Shown: piece by piece, positions 25,597-35,096 of the stretch
How positions within the stretch are numbered: the first letter of the stretch is position 1
Layout of the letters: each line of letters starts with the position of its first letter
Origin: Saccharibacillus alkalitolerans
Lineage (GTDB): Bacteria; Bacillota; Bacilli; Paenibacillales; Paenibacillaceae
NCBI RefSeq assembly: GCF_011090185.1
Contig: NZ_JAAFGS010000001.1
Location: forward strand, 124,001-188,000
Direction of reading: 5' to 3'
Length of the DNA stretch: 64,000 bases
Translations under genes and position numbers: made by a program
Notes under the pieces: generated by a model
Told to the model about the DNA's origin: nothing
What the model saw: only the letters and a program-made list of their open reading frames with translations
The model's database searches: none

Positions 25597-28053
25597 ATGA
25601 GCGAAAGAAACGAGCAGGGAGCCGGTTCGCAGGGCTACCGCGCACAGACGATCGAGCCGAAATGGCAGAAGAAATGGGACGAGGAAAAAACGTTCAAAAC
25701 GGACGACATGGACCACGGCAAGCCGAAGTTTTACGCGATGGACATGTTCCCGTATCCGTCCGGCGCGGGGCTGCACGTCGGCCACCCGGAAGGCTACACG
25801 GCCACGGATATCGTTTCCCGCTACAAGCGGATGCAGGGCTTCAACGTCATGCACCCGATGGGCTGGGACGCGTTCGGGCTTCCGGCGGAGCAGTACGCGA
25901 TCGACAACGGCGGCCATCCGCGCGAATTCACGCTGAAAAATATCGACAACTTCCGCCGCCAGATCAAGTCGCTCGGCTTCTCGTACGACTGGGATCGCGA
26001 GATCAGCACGACCGACCCGGAATATTTCAAATGGACCCAATGGATCTTCCTGCAGCTGTATAAGCGCGATCTGGCTTACGTGGCGGAAATTCCGGTCAAC
26101 TGGTGTCCGGCTCTGGGTACGGTGCTGGCGAACGAAGAAGTCATCGACGGCAAGAGCGAACGCGGCGGCCATCCGGTCATCCGCAAGCCGATGCGCCAGT
26201 GGATGCTGAGAATCACGGCGTATGCCGACCGCCTGCTGGACGATCTGGAAGATTTGGACTGGCCGGAAAGCTTGAAAGATATGCAGCGCAACTGGATCGG
26301 CAAGTCGAAGGGCGCGGAAGTGACGTTCCAGGTGGAAGGCACGAACGAAAACATCACCGTCTTCACTACCCGTCCGGACACGCTGTACGGCGCGACGTAC
26401 TGCGTGCTGGCGCCGGAACATCCGCTGGTGGACGCCATCACGACGGAGCACGAAAAGGAAGCGGTCAAAGCGTATCAGGAGAAAGCGTCGCATAAGAGCG
26501 ATCTGGAGCGTACGGATCTGAACAAGGACAAGAGCGGCGTGTTCACGGGCGCTTACGCGGTCAATCCGGTGAACGGAGCGAAGCTGCCGATCTGGATCGC
26601 GGATTACGTGCTGGCCGCTTACGGTACCGGCGCGATCATGGCCGTTCCGGGCCACGATACCCGCGACTGGGAATTCGCCAAGAAGTTCGGCATTCAGATC
26701 ATCGAAGTCGTCAAAGGCGGCGACATCGAGCAGGAAGCGTACACGGGCGAAGGCGAGCACGTCAACTCCGGATTCCTGGACGGCATGAACAAGGAAGACG
26801 CGATCGCGCGCATGATCCAGTGGCTCGAGGAAAGCGGCAAAGGCGAAGGCAAAACGACGTACCGTCTGAGAGACTGGCTGTTCAGCCGCCAGCGCTACTG
26901 GGGCGAGCCGATTCCGATCCTCCATCTGGAAGACGGAACGATGAAGGCGGTGCCGGAAGAGAGCCTGCCGCTGCTGCTGCCGGAGATGGACGAGATCAAG
27001 CCGTCGGGCACGGGCGAATCGCCGCTGGCGAACGCGACCGATTGGGTCAACACGATCGATCCGGAAACGGGCATGAAAGCGCGCCGCGAGACCAATACGA
27101 TGCCGCAGTGGGCGGGAAGCTGCTGGTACTATCTGCGCTATCTCGATCCGAAGAACGACGACGAACTGTGCTCCAAGGAAAAGCTGGACTACTGGCTGCC
27201 GGTCGATCTCTACATCGGCGGCGCGGAGCACGCGGTGCTGCACCTGCTGTACGCGAGATTCTGGCATAAGGTGCTGTACGATATCGGCGTGGTCAGCACG
27301 AAAGAACCGTTCCAAAAACTCGTTAACCAGGGAATGATTCTGGGACCGAACAACGAAAAAATGAGCAAATCGCGCGGCAACGTCATCAACCCGGACGAGA
27401 TCGTGAACGAGTTCGGCGCGGATACGCTGCGCATTTACGAAATGTTCATGGGACCGCTGGAAGCGACCAAGCCGTGGAATACGAACGGCGTGGAGGGCGC
27501 GCATCGCTTCCTGGCACGCGTATATCGGATGTTCGTCGACGATAACGGCGGCCTGAGCGCGAAAATTTCGGATACGGCAGCCGGTACGGACGAATTCAAG
27601 CGCACTTGGCACAAGACGGTCAAAAAAGTGACGGAAGACATGGAAGCTCTGCGCTTCAACACGGCGATCAGCCAGCTGATGATCTTCACGAACGACGCTT
27701 ATAAGCAGGAAGAGCTGCCTCGTCAAGCGATGGAAGCCTTTATTCAATTGCTGTCTCCGCTGGCGCCGCATATCGCCGAAGAGCTGTGGGAGAAAATGGG
27801 CCGCACGGACAGCCTGACCTATGCCGCATGGCCGCAGTTCGACGAAGCTTGGACGACGGAATCCGAAGTCGAGATCGTCGTGCAGGTAAACGGCAAGATC
27901 GTGCAGCGCAGCAACGTTCAGAAAGATTGGGACGCGAAGGCGCTGGAAGATCACGCGATGAGCCTGGAAAACGTGCAGAACGCTCTGGCCGGCAAAACGA
28001 TCCGCAAAGTGATCGCCGTACCGGCCAAGCTGGTCAACATCGTCGCGAACTAA
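25597..28053 (+). CDS. leuS: Leucyl-tRNA synthetase
   Basis: The protein has 818 residues and charges tRNA-Leu in the cytosol. It carries the class Ia signature HVGHP (HIGH) in [18 protein letters not shown] and KMSKS in [12 protein letters not shown]. The editing (CP1) domain shows [20 protein letters not shown] and [19 protein letters not shown]. The C-terminal anticodon-binding region ends in [17 protein letters not shown]. The start at 25597 (second of two close ATGs) has the better spacing from GAAGGGA. Expression is controlled by the T-box directly upstream. Confidence 0.98.
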   Translation: MSERNEQGAGSQGYRAQTIEPKWQKKWDEEKTFKTDDMDHGKPKFYAMDMFPYPSGAGLHVGHPEGYTATDIVSRYKRMQGFNVMHPMGWDAFGLPAEQYAIDNGGHPREFTLKNIDNFRRQIKSLGFSYDWDREISTTDPEYFKWTQWIFLQLYKRDLAYVAEIPVNWCPALGTVLANEEVIDGKSERGGHPVIRKPMRQWMLRITAYADRLLDDLEDLDWPESLKDMQRNWIGKSKGAEVTFQVEGTNENITVFTTRPDTLYGATYCVLAPEHPLVDAITTEHEKEAVKAYQEKASHKSDLERTDLNKDKSGVFTGAYAVNPVNGAKLPIWIADYVLAAYGTGAIMAVPGHDTRDWEFAKKFGIQIIEVVKGGDIEQEAYTGEGEHVNSGFLDGMNKEDAIARMIQWLEESGKGEGKTTYRLRDWLFSRQRYWGEPIPILHLEDGTMKAVPEESLPLLLPEMDEIKPSGTGESPLANATDWVNTIDPETGMKARRETNTMPQWAGSCWYYLRYLDPKNDDELCSKEKLDYWLPVDLYIGGAEHAVLHLLYARFWHKVLYDIGVVSTKEPFQKLVNQGMILGPNNEKMSKSRGNVINPDEIVNEFGADTLRIYEMFMGPLEATKPWNTNGVEGAHRFLARVYRMFVDDNGGLSAKISDTAAGTDEFKRTWHKTVKKVTEDMEALRFNTAISQLMIFTNDAYKQEELPRQAMEAFIQLLSPLAPHIAEELWEKMGRTDSLTYAAWPQFDEAWTTESEVEIVVQVNGKIVQRSNVQKDWDAKALEDHAMSLENVQNALAGKTIRKVIAVPAKLVNIVAN

Positions 28054-28056
28054 CGC

Positions 28057-28130
28057 GGGAGACGGTCGGAACCGGCTGCGGGCAAGCATGCGGGAAAAGC
28101 GGGAGGCGAGGCGGACTTTGCCCGTCTCCC
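28057..28130 (+). terminator. Weak hairpin after leuS
   Basis: GGGAGACGG (28057-28065) can pair with CCGTCTCCC (28122-28130) across a long structured loop. The T run is poor (CCTTTGCTT), so this may only attenuate. Confidence 0.35.
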
Positions 28131-28266
28131 CTTTGCTTGTTCCGGGAGCTTGCCGGCGGAGCGGCCGACGTCCGGCGTTTTCGGCGGGGAGTAAAGCACG
28201 ATCGCGGGCGCGTTCGTTTCGCTGCGGCATGCGATCGGTCGATTACGGAAGCACGGGGGGATCGGG

Positions 28267-28782
28267 ATGGGAAGCAATCCGCGCAAAGATTGGGATACGT
28301 ATTTTATGGATATCGCCTTCATGGTGTCGACGCGTTCGCAGTGCCCGAGGCGTCAGGTGGGAGCGGTGCTGGTGCAGGGAAAAAAGCTGCTCGGAACGGC
28401 CTATAACGGCGCTCCGATGGGCGTGCCGGACTGCTCGGAGGCGGGCTGCATGATCGCCGAAGAATACGAGCTGGTCCAAGGCGGCGGCGAGGAGAAGGTC
28501 GTCAAAAAGCAGCGCTGCGTCCGGACTATCCATGCGGAGCAGAATCTGCTGCTGTTTACCGACCGCGCCGACCGCGAAGGCTCGACCGTATACGTTACGG
28601 ACGAGCCTTGCTGGACCTGCGCCAACATGTTGGCGAACAGCGGTATCACGGAAGTGGTCTTCTGCCGGGCCTATCCGAAGGACAGCGGCAAAGTGCATGC
28701 GATGATGGCGCAAAAAGGAATCGTATTCCGCGAAGTCGGGCATTACCGGCCGCCGACCCCGGCTTCGGAACCCGTATCGTAA
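28267..28782 (+). CDS. comEB: dCMP deaminase, competence locus protein ComEB
   Basis: This 171-residue zinc deaminase has catalytic motif TIHAEQN (His and Glu) and zinc cysteines in EPCWTCANML. It is of the dCMP deaminase type (VGAVLVQGKKLLGTAYNGAP), converting dCMP to dUMP. In Bacillus subtilis comEB lies between comEA and comEC; here it lies upstream of comEA, separated by a promoter and an RNA leader. The ATG follows a G-rich site (GGGGGGATCGGG). Confidence 0.92.
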   Translation: MGSNPRKDWDTYFMDIAFMVSTRSQCPRRQVGAVLVQGKKLLGTAYNGAPMGVPDCSEAGCMIAEEYELVQGGGEEKVVKKQRCVRTIHAEQNLLLFTDRADREGSTVYVTDEPCWTCANMLANSGITEVVFCRAYPKDSGKVHAMMAQKGIVFREVGHYRPPTPASEPVS

Positions 28783-28808
28783 GAATCGGTTCAAGCATTT
28801 TAGAGACG

Positions 28809-28838
28809 TTGACTTCAAGCGGGTGCTTTTCTTATAAT
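28809..28838 (+). promoter_or_regulatory. Sigma-A promoter upstream of comEA leader
   Basis: TTGACT (28809-28814) and TATAAT (28833-28838) are 18 bases apart. The start is expected near 28845. This gives comEA-comEC their own promoter. Confidence 0.75.
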
Positions 28839-28844
28839 GGAGGC

Positions 28845-29009
28845 AATCGGCAATTACTGCTCTGTTCTTATGGACAGCGGCTCATCCCCGTTACCGGATG
28901 AACCAGTAGACGGCGGGCGAAGCACGCACGGCCGTCCACTAGGGGAACATGCGGGAAGCACGGCCTCTCGTCCCTAGCGATTTATGCGCTAGAGACGGGG
29001 GGCCTTTTT
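28845..29009 (+). promoter_or_regulatory. Degenerate, shortened T-box-like leader with terminator, upstream of comEA
   Basis: The 3' part matches the leuS T-box leader: the hairpin ctcatccccg..cggatga (28880-28900), a stem III-like helix (agtagacggc with gccgtccact), then AGGGGAACATGCGGG (28941-28955) at the place of the T-box core, then GGAAGCACGGCCTCTCGTCC and a terminator (ggcctctcgtccctagcg with cgctagagacggggggcc, TTTTT to 29009). The UGG for tRNA acceptor pairing is absent and only about 95 bases precede the T-box, too few for a full stem I with specifier. It looks like a decayed T-box that keeps terminator and possible antiterminator. Confidence 0.6.
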
Positions 29010-29170
29010 GCGTCGCAAAAAGACGGTTCGAGGGCGCTTGAGCCGTCTCGGGCGTCGAAGCCTGACCGCCGAGCAGGACGCCGCATAGCGGAAACAACGG
29101 GAAGCGGGCCAACCGGATTGGCGGGCGGCTGACGAATTTGCAGAGTGAATTTATTCGGGAGGCGAAGCAG

Positions 29171-29773
29171 ATGAAGAAAGAATGGCTGTGGGCGGGCTGC
29201 TTATCGGCGGTTTTGGGAGCGGGAGTGCTGCTGTTCGCGGGAGGAACGGAGCCTGAAGGAGGCCCTTGGGAACCGTTGAACGCCAAAATACAGCAGGTCT
29301 TGAGCGCCAGCGAGGGTACGGCGTCGCAGGAAGACCGCAGGAAGGAGGAAGCGGCAAATCCGAAAAATGACGTGCGAAAAATCGCGGAATCCGACCATGC
29401 CCCGAAAAAAGCATCCGGCACGGCAAGCGCGAAAAAAGAAGCGGACGCCGAGGCGAAAACCGCCGTTCAAGAAATCGCTTCTGCGCCGGCGGGCGGAACC
29501 GGCTCCGCGCTGCCGGCGGGCCGCTCCGAGGCTGAACCGGCGGCGGATTCCGGCGAACCCGTTTCCCCGCCGGCCGACGAGGGGAAGATTCGGCTCAATT
29601 CCGCCGACGCGGCCGCGCTGATGGAACTGCCGGGAATCGGGGAGAAGAAGGCGCAGGCCATCCTCGATTACCGGGCGCAGCACGGCCCCTTCCGCGACGT
29701 GACGGATATCGTCAAAGTGAAAGGAATCGGTCCCAAGATGCTGGAAAAAATGCTGCCGGACCTGGCGCTGTAG
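29171..29773 (+). CDS. comEA: ComEA-type DNA-binding competence protein
   Basis: The ATG at 29171 follows GGGAGG by about 8 bases and gives 200 residues. An N-terminal membrane anchor (WLWAGCLSAVLGAGVLLFAG) is followed by about 110 residues of low-complexity sequence rich in A, E, K and P. A C-terminal double helix-hairpin-helix domain (RLNSADAAALMELPGIGEKK, then FRDVTDIVKVKGIGPKMLEK) binds DNA. The SLBB domain found between anchor and HhH in Bacillus subtilis ComEA is not visible. It should bind incoming DNA at the outer face of the membrane and pass it to ComEC, encoded 4 bases later. Confidence 0.9.
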   Translation: MKKEWLWAGCLSAVLGAGVLLFAGGTEPEGGPWEPLNAKIQQVLSASEGTASQEDRRKEEAANPKNDVRKIAESDHAPKKASGTASAKKEADAEAKTAVQEIASAPAGGTGSALPAGRSEAEPAADSGEPVSPPADEGKIRLNSADAAALMELPGIGEKKAQAILDYRAQHGPFRDVTDIVKVKGIGPKMLEKMLPDLAL

Positions 29774-29777
29774 CCCG

Positions 29778-32519
29778 ATGGGAACGAATCGAAGACCTCT
29801 GGTCGCATTCACGGTCTGTTGGATAGGCGGAGCGGCTGCGGCTCATCTGTACGAAGGCCTGCGCATGGCCGCCGTGTTGGCGGCTTTGACGCTGCTGCTC
29901 TTGGCGGTCTCTTCCTTCTGCCGGATTTCGGGCAAAGCGCTGCTTGTTTTCGGACTCGCGATTTGGCTGGCGGCGGGCTACGGAGCGTTCCGCGATGCGC
30001 GCAACGCGTCCGTGCTGCCGGAAGTGCTGGGCGATCCGGTCGAAGGCGGATATGCCGGCATAAGATTGCAAGGAACGATGGCGGGCCCGGCCAAAATCGA
30101 CGGAGACCTGGCCATGTTCGAACTGCGAACGGAACGCGCCGCCGGTTCCGAAGGAGACGGAGCTTCGTTCGCCGAGCTGCGGCGGGCGGAAAACATTGTC
30201 GTGCGCGTTAAGCTGGCGGCCGAGTCGGAGCGGCGGGAAGCCGCGGAATGGGGAAGAGGCGATCGCTTGGTCGTATCGGGCGACTTGGAACTTCCGGCGG
30301 GAGCCCGGAATTTCGGGGCGTTCGATTACCGCTCCTATTTAAGGAACAAACGGATTCATTGGGTCGCAAAAGCCGCCGGCGCTTCGAGCGTGGAGACCGA
30401 AGAGGCCGCGGCGGACGGGCTGCTCCTGCTGCGCCGGAACGACGAGCTGCGGGCCGGTCTTGCGGATAAGCTGGCGGAGCTGTATCCGGGCATCGGAGCC
30501 GGATACATGCAGGGCCTGCTCCTCGGCCTGAAAGACGGGCTCGATCCCGACACGTATACGAACTTCGTAAGGCTCGGCATGACGCATGTGCTGGCCATAT
30601 CCGGAATGCACGTCGGGCTGTATGTCGGAGCGGTACTGCTTCTTCTGCGCAGATCGGGACTTTCCAAAGAAACCGCCCTTACGGCCGCGCTCTGTTCCAT
30701 TCCGCCTTACGTCCTGCTGACCGGTTCGTCGCCGTCCGCGGTTCGTGCGGGACTGATGGGCATGATCGGTTTATACGCCGCAAGGCGCGGCTGGTTGAAG
30801 GACGGCCTGCATATTTTGTGCCTGGCCGCCCTGCTGATGCTGCTGTGGGACCCCTATTATTTGACGGCCGTCAGTTTCCAGCTGTCTTTTGCCGTGACGG
30901 CGGGCATTATTCTGCTTGTCCGTCCGATGCGGAGCATTTTGTTCTTCCTGCCGAAGGCCGTATCGGGAGCGGCGGCCATTTCGCTCGTTGCCGACCTCGT
31001 ATCGTTTCCGCTCGGCATCTACTACTTCAACCAGTATCCGCTGCTCGGAGTGGCGGCCAATCTGCTGCTTGTGCCGTTGATCAGCCTGGTTTCGATCCCG
31101 CTCGGCACGGCGTCCCTGATTCTGGGAACTTTCTGGATGGAAGGCGCCCGATGGGCGGCCTATCCGGTCCGGCTGGTCAACGCCGCCGTGTTCTGGTGCG
31201 CGGACGGCGGCGGCTCCTTCCGCTGGGCGCGTACCGTCTGGGCGTCGCCGTCGCCCGCCTGGATCGCGCTCTATTATGCCGCCCTGCTCGGCGGCATCTT
31301 CCTGCTCGCCGCGCTGCGGAGCGCGCGGCATCCCGGTTCGTCCGCCCCCGCGCGGGCGGACGGGCAGAGCGGGGAGGCGGCGCGGAGCTCCGCCTCCGTT
31401 CCCGGCCCCGGCGGCGACACGGCGCCGCTCGGGCCGCAGCCCGGCGCGCCCGCTCTGCGCGCGCGCTTCGGCCGCTCCGGCGCTGCCGAGCCTTACGCGC
31501 CCTCCGTGCGCTACGGCGCCCTGCCGGACAGCCGCCGGAACCGGATGCGGCCGCCGCTTGCCGCCGCCTCTTTCGCTCTGCTCGCCGTTCTGCTCGCGGC
31601 CGCCTATCATCCCCGCCCCGATCCGGCGGGCTCGGTGCAGATGCTGGATGTCGGCCAAGGGGACGCCATCCTGATTACGACGCCGTCCGGCAGGCATCTG
31701 CTGGTCGACGGAGGCGGCACGGTAACGTTCGAGCGTCCCGGCCAGGAGTGGCGCCGCCGGCTCGATCCTTACGAGGTGGGGCGGGACATCGTCGTGCCGC
31801 TGCTGAAAAAGCGCGGCGTGCATCGTCTGGACGCGGTCATTCTGACGCACGGGGATCGCGATCATTACGGTGGGCTGCTTGCCGTGCTGGACGAGCTTCC
31901 GGTCGACCGCTTCATCATGAACGGCACCCGAAGCGGCGGCGAAGATCTGGACAAGCTGCTCTTCTCGGCGCTGCGGGGAGGAGCGGAAATTTATGCGCCG
32001 CAAGACGGCGACGTTTGGCGCCCCGACGACAGGACGGTACTGCGATTTCTCAATCCGTCCGGAGCGTTCGCCGGCCGGCTGCCCGAGTTGGAGCAGCAGA
32101 ACGAATACTCGGTCGTATTCAAACTCGGCATGAACGGGCACTCCTTTTTGTTTACGGGAGACATCGGCGAGAGCGGGGAACAGGAAATCTTGGCCCGTCT
32201 GGACGAACAAGGGGACGGCGAGGCGGTGGAAGTGCTTAAAGTCGGCCACCACGGCAGCAAGCATTCGTCTACCGAAGATTGGGTAAGCCGCTGGTCGCCG
32301 AAGCTGTCGCTGATCTCCGTCGGAGCGAAAAATACATACGGCCATCCCAACGAAGGGATCATCGAGCGCCTGGAACAAGCCGGTTCGGCCGTTCGGCGAA
32401 CGGATCTCGACGGGGAGATCCAGATCCATTCGCCGGCGGGAGAGCCGCTGCGCGTCAGAACGAAGCTGGACGGCGCTTCGGCGTTTCCGAAAAACCGGCG
32501 CCGGGGCGAAGCCGAGTAG
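29778..32519 (+). CDS. comEC: DNA internalisation channel ComEC/Rec2
   Basis: The 913-residue protein has N-terminal helices, a DUF4131/OB-like part (residues 40-200), the competence core with GLLLGLKDGLDPDTYTNFVR, LGMTHVLAISGMHVGLYVGA and many helices (about 230-520), a disordered insert rich in A, P, G and R (about 515-600), and a C-terminal metallo-beta-lactamase domain (VQMLDVGQGDAILITTPSGR, VILTHGDRDHYGGLL, VLKVGHHGSKHSSTEDW). It forms the channel for single-stranded DNA; the C-terminal domain may be the nuclease. It is coupled to comEA and has no strong ribosome site of its own. Confidence 0.96.
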   Translation: MGTNRRPLVAFTVCWIGGAAAAHLYEGLRMAAVLAALTLLLLAVSSFCRISGKALLVFGLAIWLAAGYGAFRDARNASVLPEVLGDPVEGGYAGIRLQGTMAGPAKIDGDLAMFELRTERAAGSEGDGASFAELRRAENIVVRVKLAAESERREAAEWGRGDRLVVSGDLELPAGARNFGAFDYRSYLRNKRIHWVAKAAGASSVETEEAAADGLLLLRRNDELRAGLADKLAELYPGIGAGYMQGLLLGLKDGLDPDTYTNFVRLGMTHVLAISGMHVGLYVGAVLLLLRRSGLSKETALTAALCSIPPYVLLTGSSPSAVRAGLMGMIGLYAARRGWLKDGLHILCLAALLMLLWDPYYLTAVSFQLSFAVTAGIILLVRPMRSILFFLPKAVSGAAAISLVADLVSFPLGIYYFNQYPLLGVAANLLLVPLISLVSIPLGTASLILGTFWMEGARWAAYPVRLVNAAVFWCADGGGSFRWARTVWASPSPAWIALYYAALLGGIFLLAALRSARHPGSSAPARADGQSGEAARSSASVPGPGGDTAPLGPQPGAPALRARFGRSGAAEPYAPSVRYGALPDSRRNRMRPPLAAASFALLAVLLAAAYHPRPDPAGSVQMLDVGQGDAILITTPSGRHLLVDGGGTVTFERPGQEWRRRLDPYEVGRDIVVPLLKKRGVHRLDAVILTHGDRDHYGGLLAVLDELPVDRFIMNGTRSGGEDLDKLLFSALRGGAEIYAPQDGDVWRPDDRTVLRFLNPSGAFAGRLPELEQQNEYSVVFKLGMNGHSFLFTGDIGESGEQEILARLDEQGDGEAVEVLKVGHHGSKHSSTEDWVSRWSPKLSLISVGAKNTYGHPNEGIIERLEQAGSAVRRTDLDGEIQIHSPAGEPLRVRTKLDGASAFPKNRRRGEAE

Positions 32520-32827
32520 ACTTTCGCATAATGATGCTTCGGAAAGCTGCCGGAACACCTTCTTTCCGTACCCCGGATGCGTCACGCTCCTTGAAGGGCC
32601 CGGGCTTCCTTTTCCCGCATTTCGGAGAGAAGGGAGCTTTTTGCGTTTTATATAAGATAAGGGAGACTGCGGAGGCGGCAAGCAGATGACTCCCAAATGC
32701 GTTTCTGGTAGACTGGTTGGAGATATGCTTCGGACCGGGAATGGCGGCACCCGGCGGTTCGGACAGCAGAGAGAAAGCGCTCAACCTAATTTGAAACAAT
32801 TTTTTTACGAAAAGAGAAAAAGAACGC
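32520..32827. other. Intergenic region between comEC and the ECF sigma gene
   Basis: About 300 bases without a supported gene. A weak hairpin (gctcc at 32585-32589 with gggagc at 32632-32637, then TTTTT) may end the comEC transcript. The open frame that runs from 32686 into the sigma gene lacks coding character before 32881. Confidence 0.45.
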
Positions 32828-32851
32828 AACCTTTCGGAGAGAAGACTCGTC
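32828..32851 (+). promoter_or_regulatory. ECF-type promoter (AACC-N16-CGTC) of the sigma factor operon
   Basis: AACC (32828-32831, in gcaaccttt) and CGTC (32848-32851) are exactly 16 bases apart, the layout of promoters used by SigW/SigM-like ECF factors. The start would lie about 20 bases before the GTG of the sigma gene, which suggests autoregulation. Confidence 0.6.
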
Positions 32852-32880
32852 TGAAAAGGTGCAAGAGAGGGGGACCCTTA

Positions 32881-33426
32881 GTGGTCGAGCAGGAACTCAT
32901 CAGAGCCGCTCAATCGGGCGATCGCGACGCTCTCATCACCCTATTGCGAGAGATTGAACCGGCCGTGTACAAGACGGCTTATTATACGCTGAACAACGAA
33001 CAGGACGCGATGGATGCAGCCCAGGAAGCGCTGATCCGCATTTACACGAAAATCGGTTCCTACGAAGAAAAAGCGCTGTTCAAGACCTGGGTGCAGAGAA
33101 TCGTGACGAATATTTGTATCGACAAATTCAGACGCGTAAAACCTACGGTGTCGATCGAAGAGCATGAAATGGTGTTCGAAGGGCACGACAGCGTCGAAGG
33201 CGAAGTCATGCGGGCCTACACCCGCGAAGATATCGACCGGGCGATCAACCTCCTGCCGGAGCATCACCGAACGGTCGTCGTCCTGCGGTACGTGCAGGAT
33301 ATGTCGTACAACGAAATCGCCGGTTGCCTCGATCTGCCCCTGAATACGGTAAAATCGTATCTGTTCAGAGCCAGGGGCCAGCTTCAGCAGCTGCTGCAAG
33401 ATTATCAGAAAGGAGGTGCGCTGTAG
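32881..33426 (+). CDS. ECF RNA polymerase sigma factor (SigW-like)
   Basis: The GTG start at 32881 follows AGAGGGGG by 7-8 bases and gives 181 residues. Region 2 shows DAMDAAQEALIRIYTKIGSY and FKTWVQRIVTNICIDKFRR. Region 4 shows LPEHHRTVVVLRYVQDMSYN and AGCLDLPLNTVKSYLFRARG. This is a compact group 4 sigma factor that directs RNA polymerase to stress promoters. The next gene starts directly after its stop and encodes a single-pass membrane protein, the expected anti-sigma factor. Confidence 0.95.
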   Translation: MVEQELIRAAQSGDRDALITLLREIEPAVYKTAYYTLNNEQDAMDAAQEALIRIYTKIGSYEEKALFKTWVQRIVTNICIDKFRRVKPTVSIEEHEMVFEGHDSVEGEVMRAYTREDIDRAINLLPEHHRTVVVLRYVQDMSYNEIAGCLDLPLNTVKSYLFRARGQLQQLLQDYQKGGAL

Positions 33427-34863
33427 ATGAGACGCGAAGAAGCGCTGGAATATATGAACCGTTACCTCGACCATGACCTCAGCGAACAAGAAACGGAAGA
33501 ATTGTTCCGTCATCTCGGCGACTCTCCGGAAGCGAGAGAAGATTTCGAATTCCTTAAAGGGTTATCCGATAAGCTGGAATCGCTGCCCGACGTGCAGCCG
33601 CCGATCAGTCTGGTCGATTCGATCCTGCCGCGCCTGAACGAAATCAACCGTGCGGCGAACGCCGCCGAACCGAAGGCGGCGCCGGAGATGCTGTCCGAAA
33701 TGGAAAGCAAGCGGATGTTCGGAGAAGAAGCGCCGAATCGGCGCAGACCGGCTTCTTTCTGGCGCTCGGCGCTCGGGCGTACCGTCGGCGGCACGGCCGT
33801 TGCGGCTGCGGTGCTCGGCATTTTCGTCGCCACTTACGAACCGAAGGAAATGCCGAACGCGGAAATGACGACCGGCGCGGCGGTTACGAGCACGACGGAC
33901 GATACGCTTGTGCCTTCGGCGGGTTCGGAGACGGAGAGCGATGCGGCGGCGGACGGAACCGATCCGAGCACGGAAGCGAAGGCGATCCAGCCGAACGTCA
34001 ATACGGAATCCGGCAGCCGCCAAGCGGAACCGGATAGCGAGCCGGCGCAGGGCGGAACTCAAACCCGGCCGGGAACGGAAGCCGATTCGCCGGACACGGC
34101 CGAACCGACTCCGGCGCCGCCGGAAGAGTCGTCCGTGCCGCAGCCGTCCGGCAAGAGCGAAAGCGGACGTTCGGATGCTTCCGGTTCGAAATCCGAAGGG
34201 CCTTCGAGCAAAGAGACGCCGAGAGACTCGGCGGACCCTAACCGGTCGCAGGAGTCCGAAGGCGGCACCCAGGACGGAACTGCCCGAAATACGCAGACGC
34301 AGAAAGAAAAGACAGAAACGAAACCCGAAGCAAAACCCGAAGCAAAATCCGAAGCGAAAACCGAAAAAAAGCCGGATTCTTCGGCGAACGCCAAACCGAA
34401 GGGGACGGAGAAAAAAGACGCTGCGACCGATCCGGCTCCGGAATCCGCTTCCCCGCCGTCCGCTTCGGACGAAGAAGCCCTGCCGAACGAGAGCATGGGA
34501 ATTTTTTCTGAAGAAGATCCTGCACAGAAGTCCGAGGAGAGTGCCGGGCAAGGAGAAGGAAGTTCGGAATCCGCGGAGAACCGGGAGGCGGACAGCCGAA
34601 TTTACGGGTTGACGGTTGCTCCTTCCGAATGGAAGTCGCCGAACGGCACTTATCGGGTCACTTACTCCCGAAACGTGCTGAAGCTTCTTAACGGCAGCGG
34701 CACGAAAGAGCTTGGAAACCGGAAGGTGGACGGCGACGTGATCGGGGGCGTATGGTCCGCCGACGGCAAGACGTTTACGTACGATCTGGCCAAGCCGGAC
34801 GGAACGACCGGACAGGGAACATGGAAAGTCGAAGAAACGACGCTCGAACAGGGCGGAAAATAA
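33427..34863 (+). CDS. Probable membrane anti-sigma factor with long disordered extracytoplasmic region
   Basis: This is a 478-residue protein. Residues 1-110 are cytosolic and start like anti-sigma domains (MRREEALEYMNRYLDHDLSE, then LFRHLGDSPEAREDFEFL) but lack the HxxxCxxC zinc motif. One transmembrane helix follows at about 115-137 (VGGTAVAAAVLGIFVATY). About 250 residues of low-complexity sequence rich in S, E, K, P and T follow, with KPEAK/SEAK repeats around residue 300. A small C-terminal domain (about 395-470) contains SEWKSPNGTYRVTYSRNVLK. It starts right after the sigma gene stop, so it is translationally coupled. It should hold the sigma factor at the membrane until a wall or envelope signal arrives (inference). 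Confidence 0.8.
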   Translation: MRREEALEYMNRYLDHDLSEQETEELFRHLGDSPEAREDFEFLKGLSDKLESLPDVQPPISLVDSILPRLNEINRAANAAEPKAAPEMLSEMESKRMFGEEAPNRRRPASFWRSALGRTVGGTAVAAAVLGIFVATYEPKEMPNAEMTTGAAVTSTTDDTLVPSAGSETESDAAADGTDPSTEAKAIQPNVNTESGSRQAEPDSEPAQGGTQTRPGTEADSPDTAEPTPAPPEESSVPQPSGKSESGRSDASGSKSEGPSSKETPRDSADPNRSQESEGGTQDGTARNTQTQKEKTETKPEAKPEAKSEAKTEKKPDSSANAKPKGTEKKDAATDPAPESASPPSASDEEALPNESMGIFSEEDPAQKSEESAGQGEGSSESAENREADSRIYGLTVAPSEWKSPNGTYRVTYSRNVLKLLNGSGTKELGNRKVDGDVIGGVWSADGKTFTYDLAKPDGTTGQGTWKVEETTLEQGGK

Positions 34864-34874
34864 AAAATGAACCG

Positions 34875-34942
34875 AAGACCGGTCCGTGACCGTCCGAAGT
34901 GCCGCCGCCGGCGGACAAAGGGCGCCTCTGGCCGGTCTTTTT
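34875..34942 (+). terminator. Terminator after the sigma/anti-sigma operon
   Basis: Aagaccgg (34875-34882) pairs with ccggtctt (34932-34939) around a GC-rich inner helix, followed by a T-rich run. Confidence 0.6.
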
Positions 34943-35096
34943 GCTTTTCGTCCGTTTCGCTTTCCGCTTACCGGGTGTCTTTTTCGCCGCAATCCGGTAC
35001 AATGGTAACGGCGGAGAAGTACGGCCCCAGCGGCCGCTCCGTTCAAAGCGCCCGATGCGTCAGGCGGAGGGCAGAACGGAAAGAGGTAAAAGGACT

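Noticed and set aside
25573-28230. 885-codon leftward frame opposite leuS
   Set aside because: leuS is certain; the opposite frame lacks domain motifs and a plausible start.
28845-29009. A full functional T-box for comEA
   Set aside because: The UGGN and specifier stem are missing, so normal tRNA sensing is unlikely; reported as a degenerate leader.
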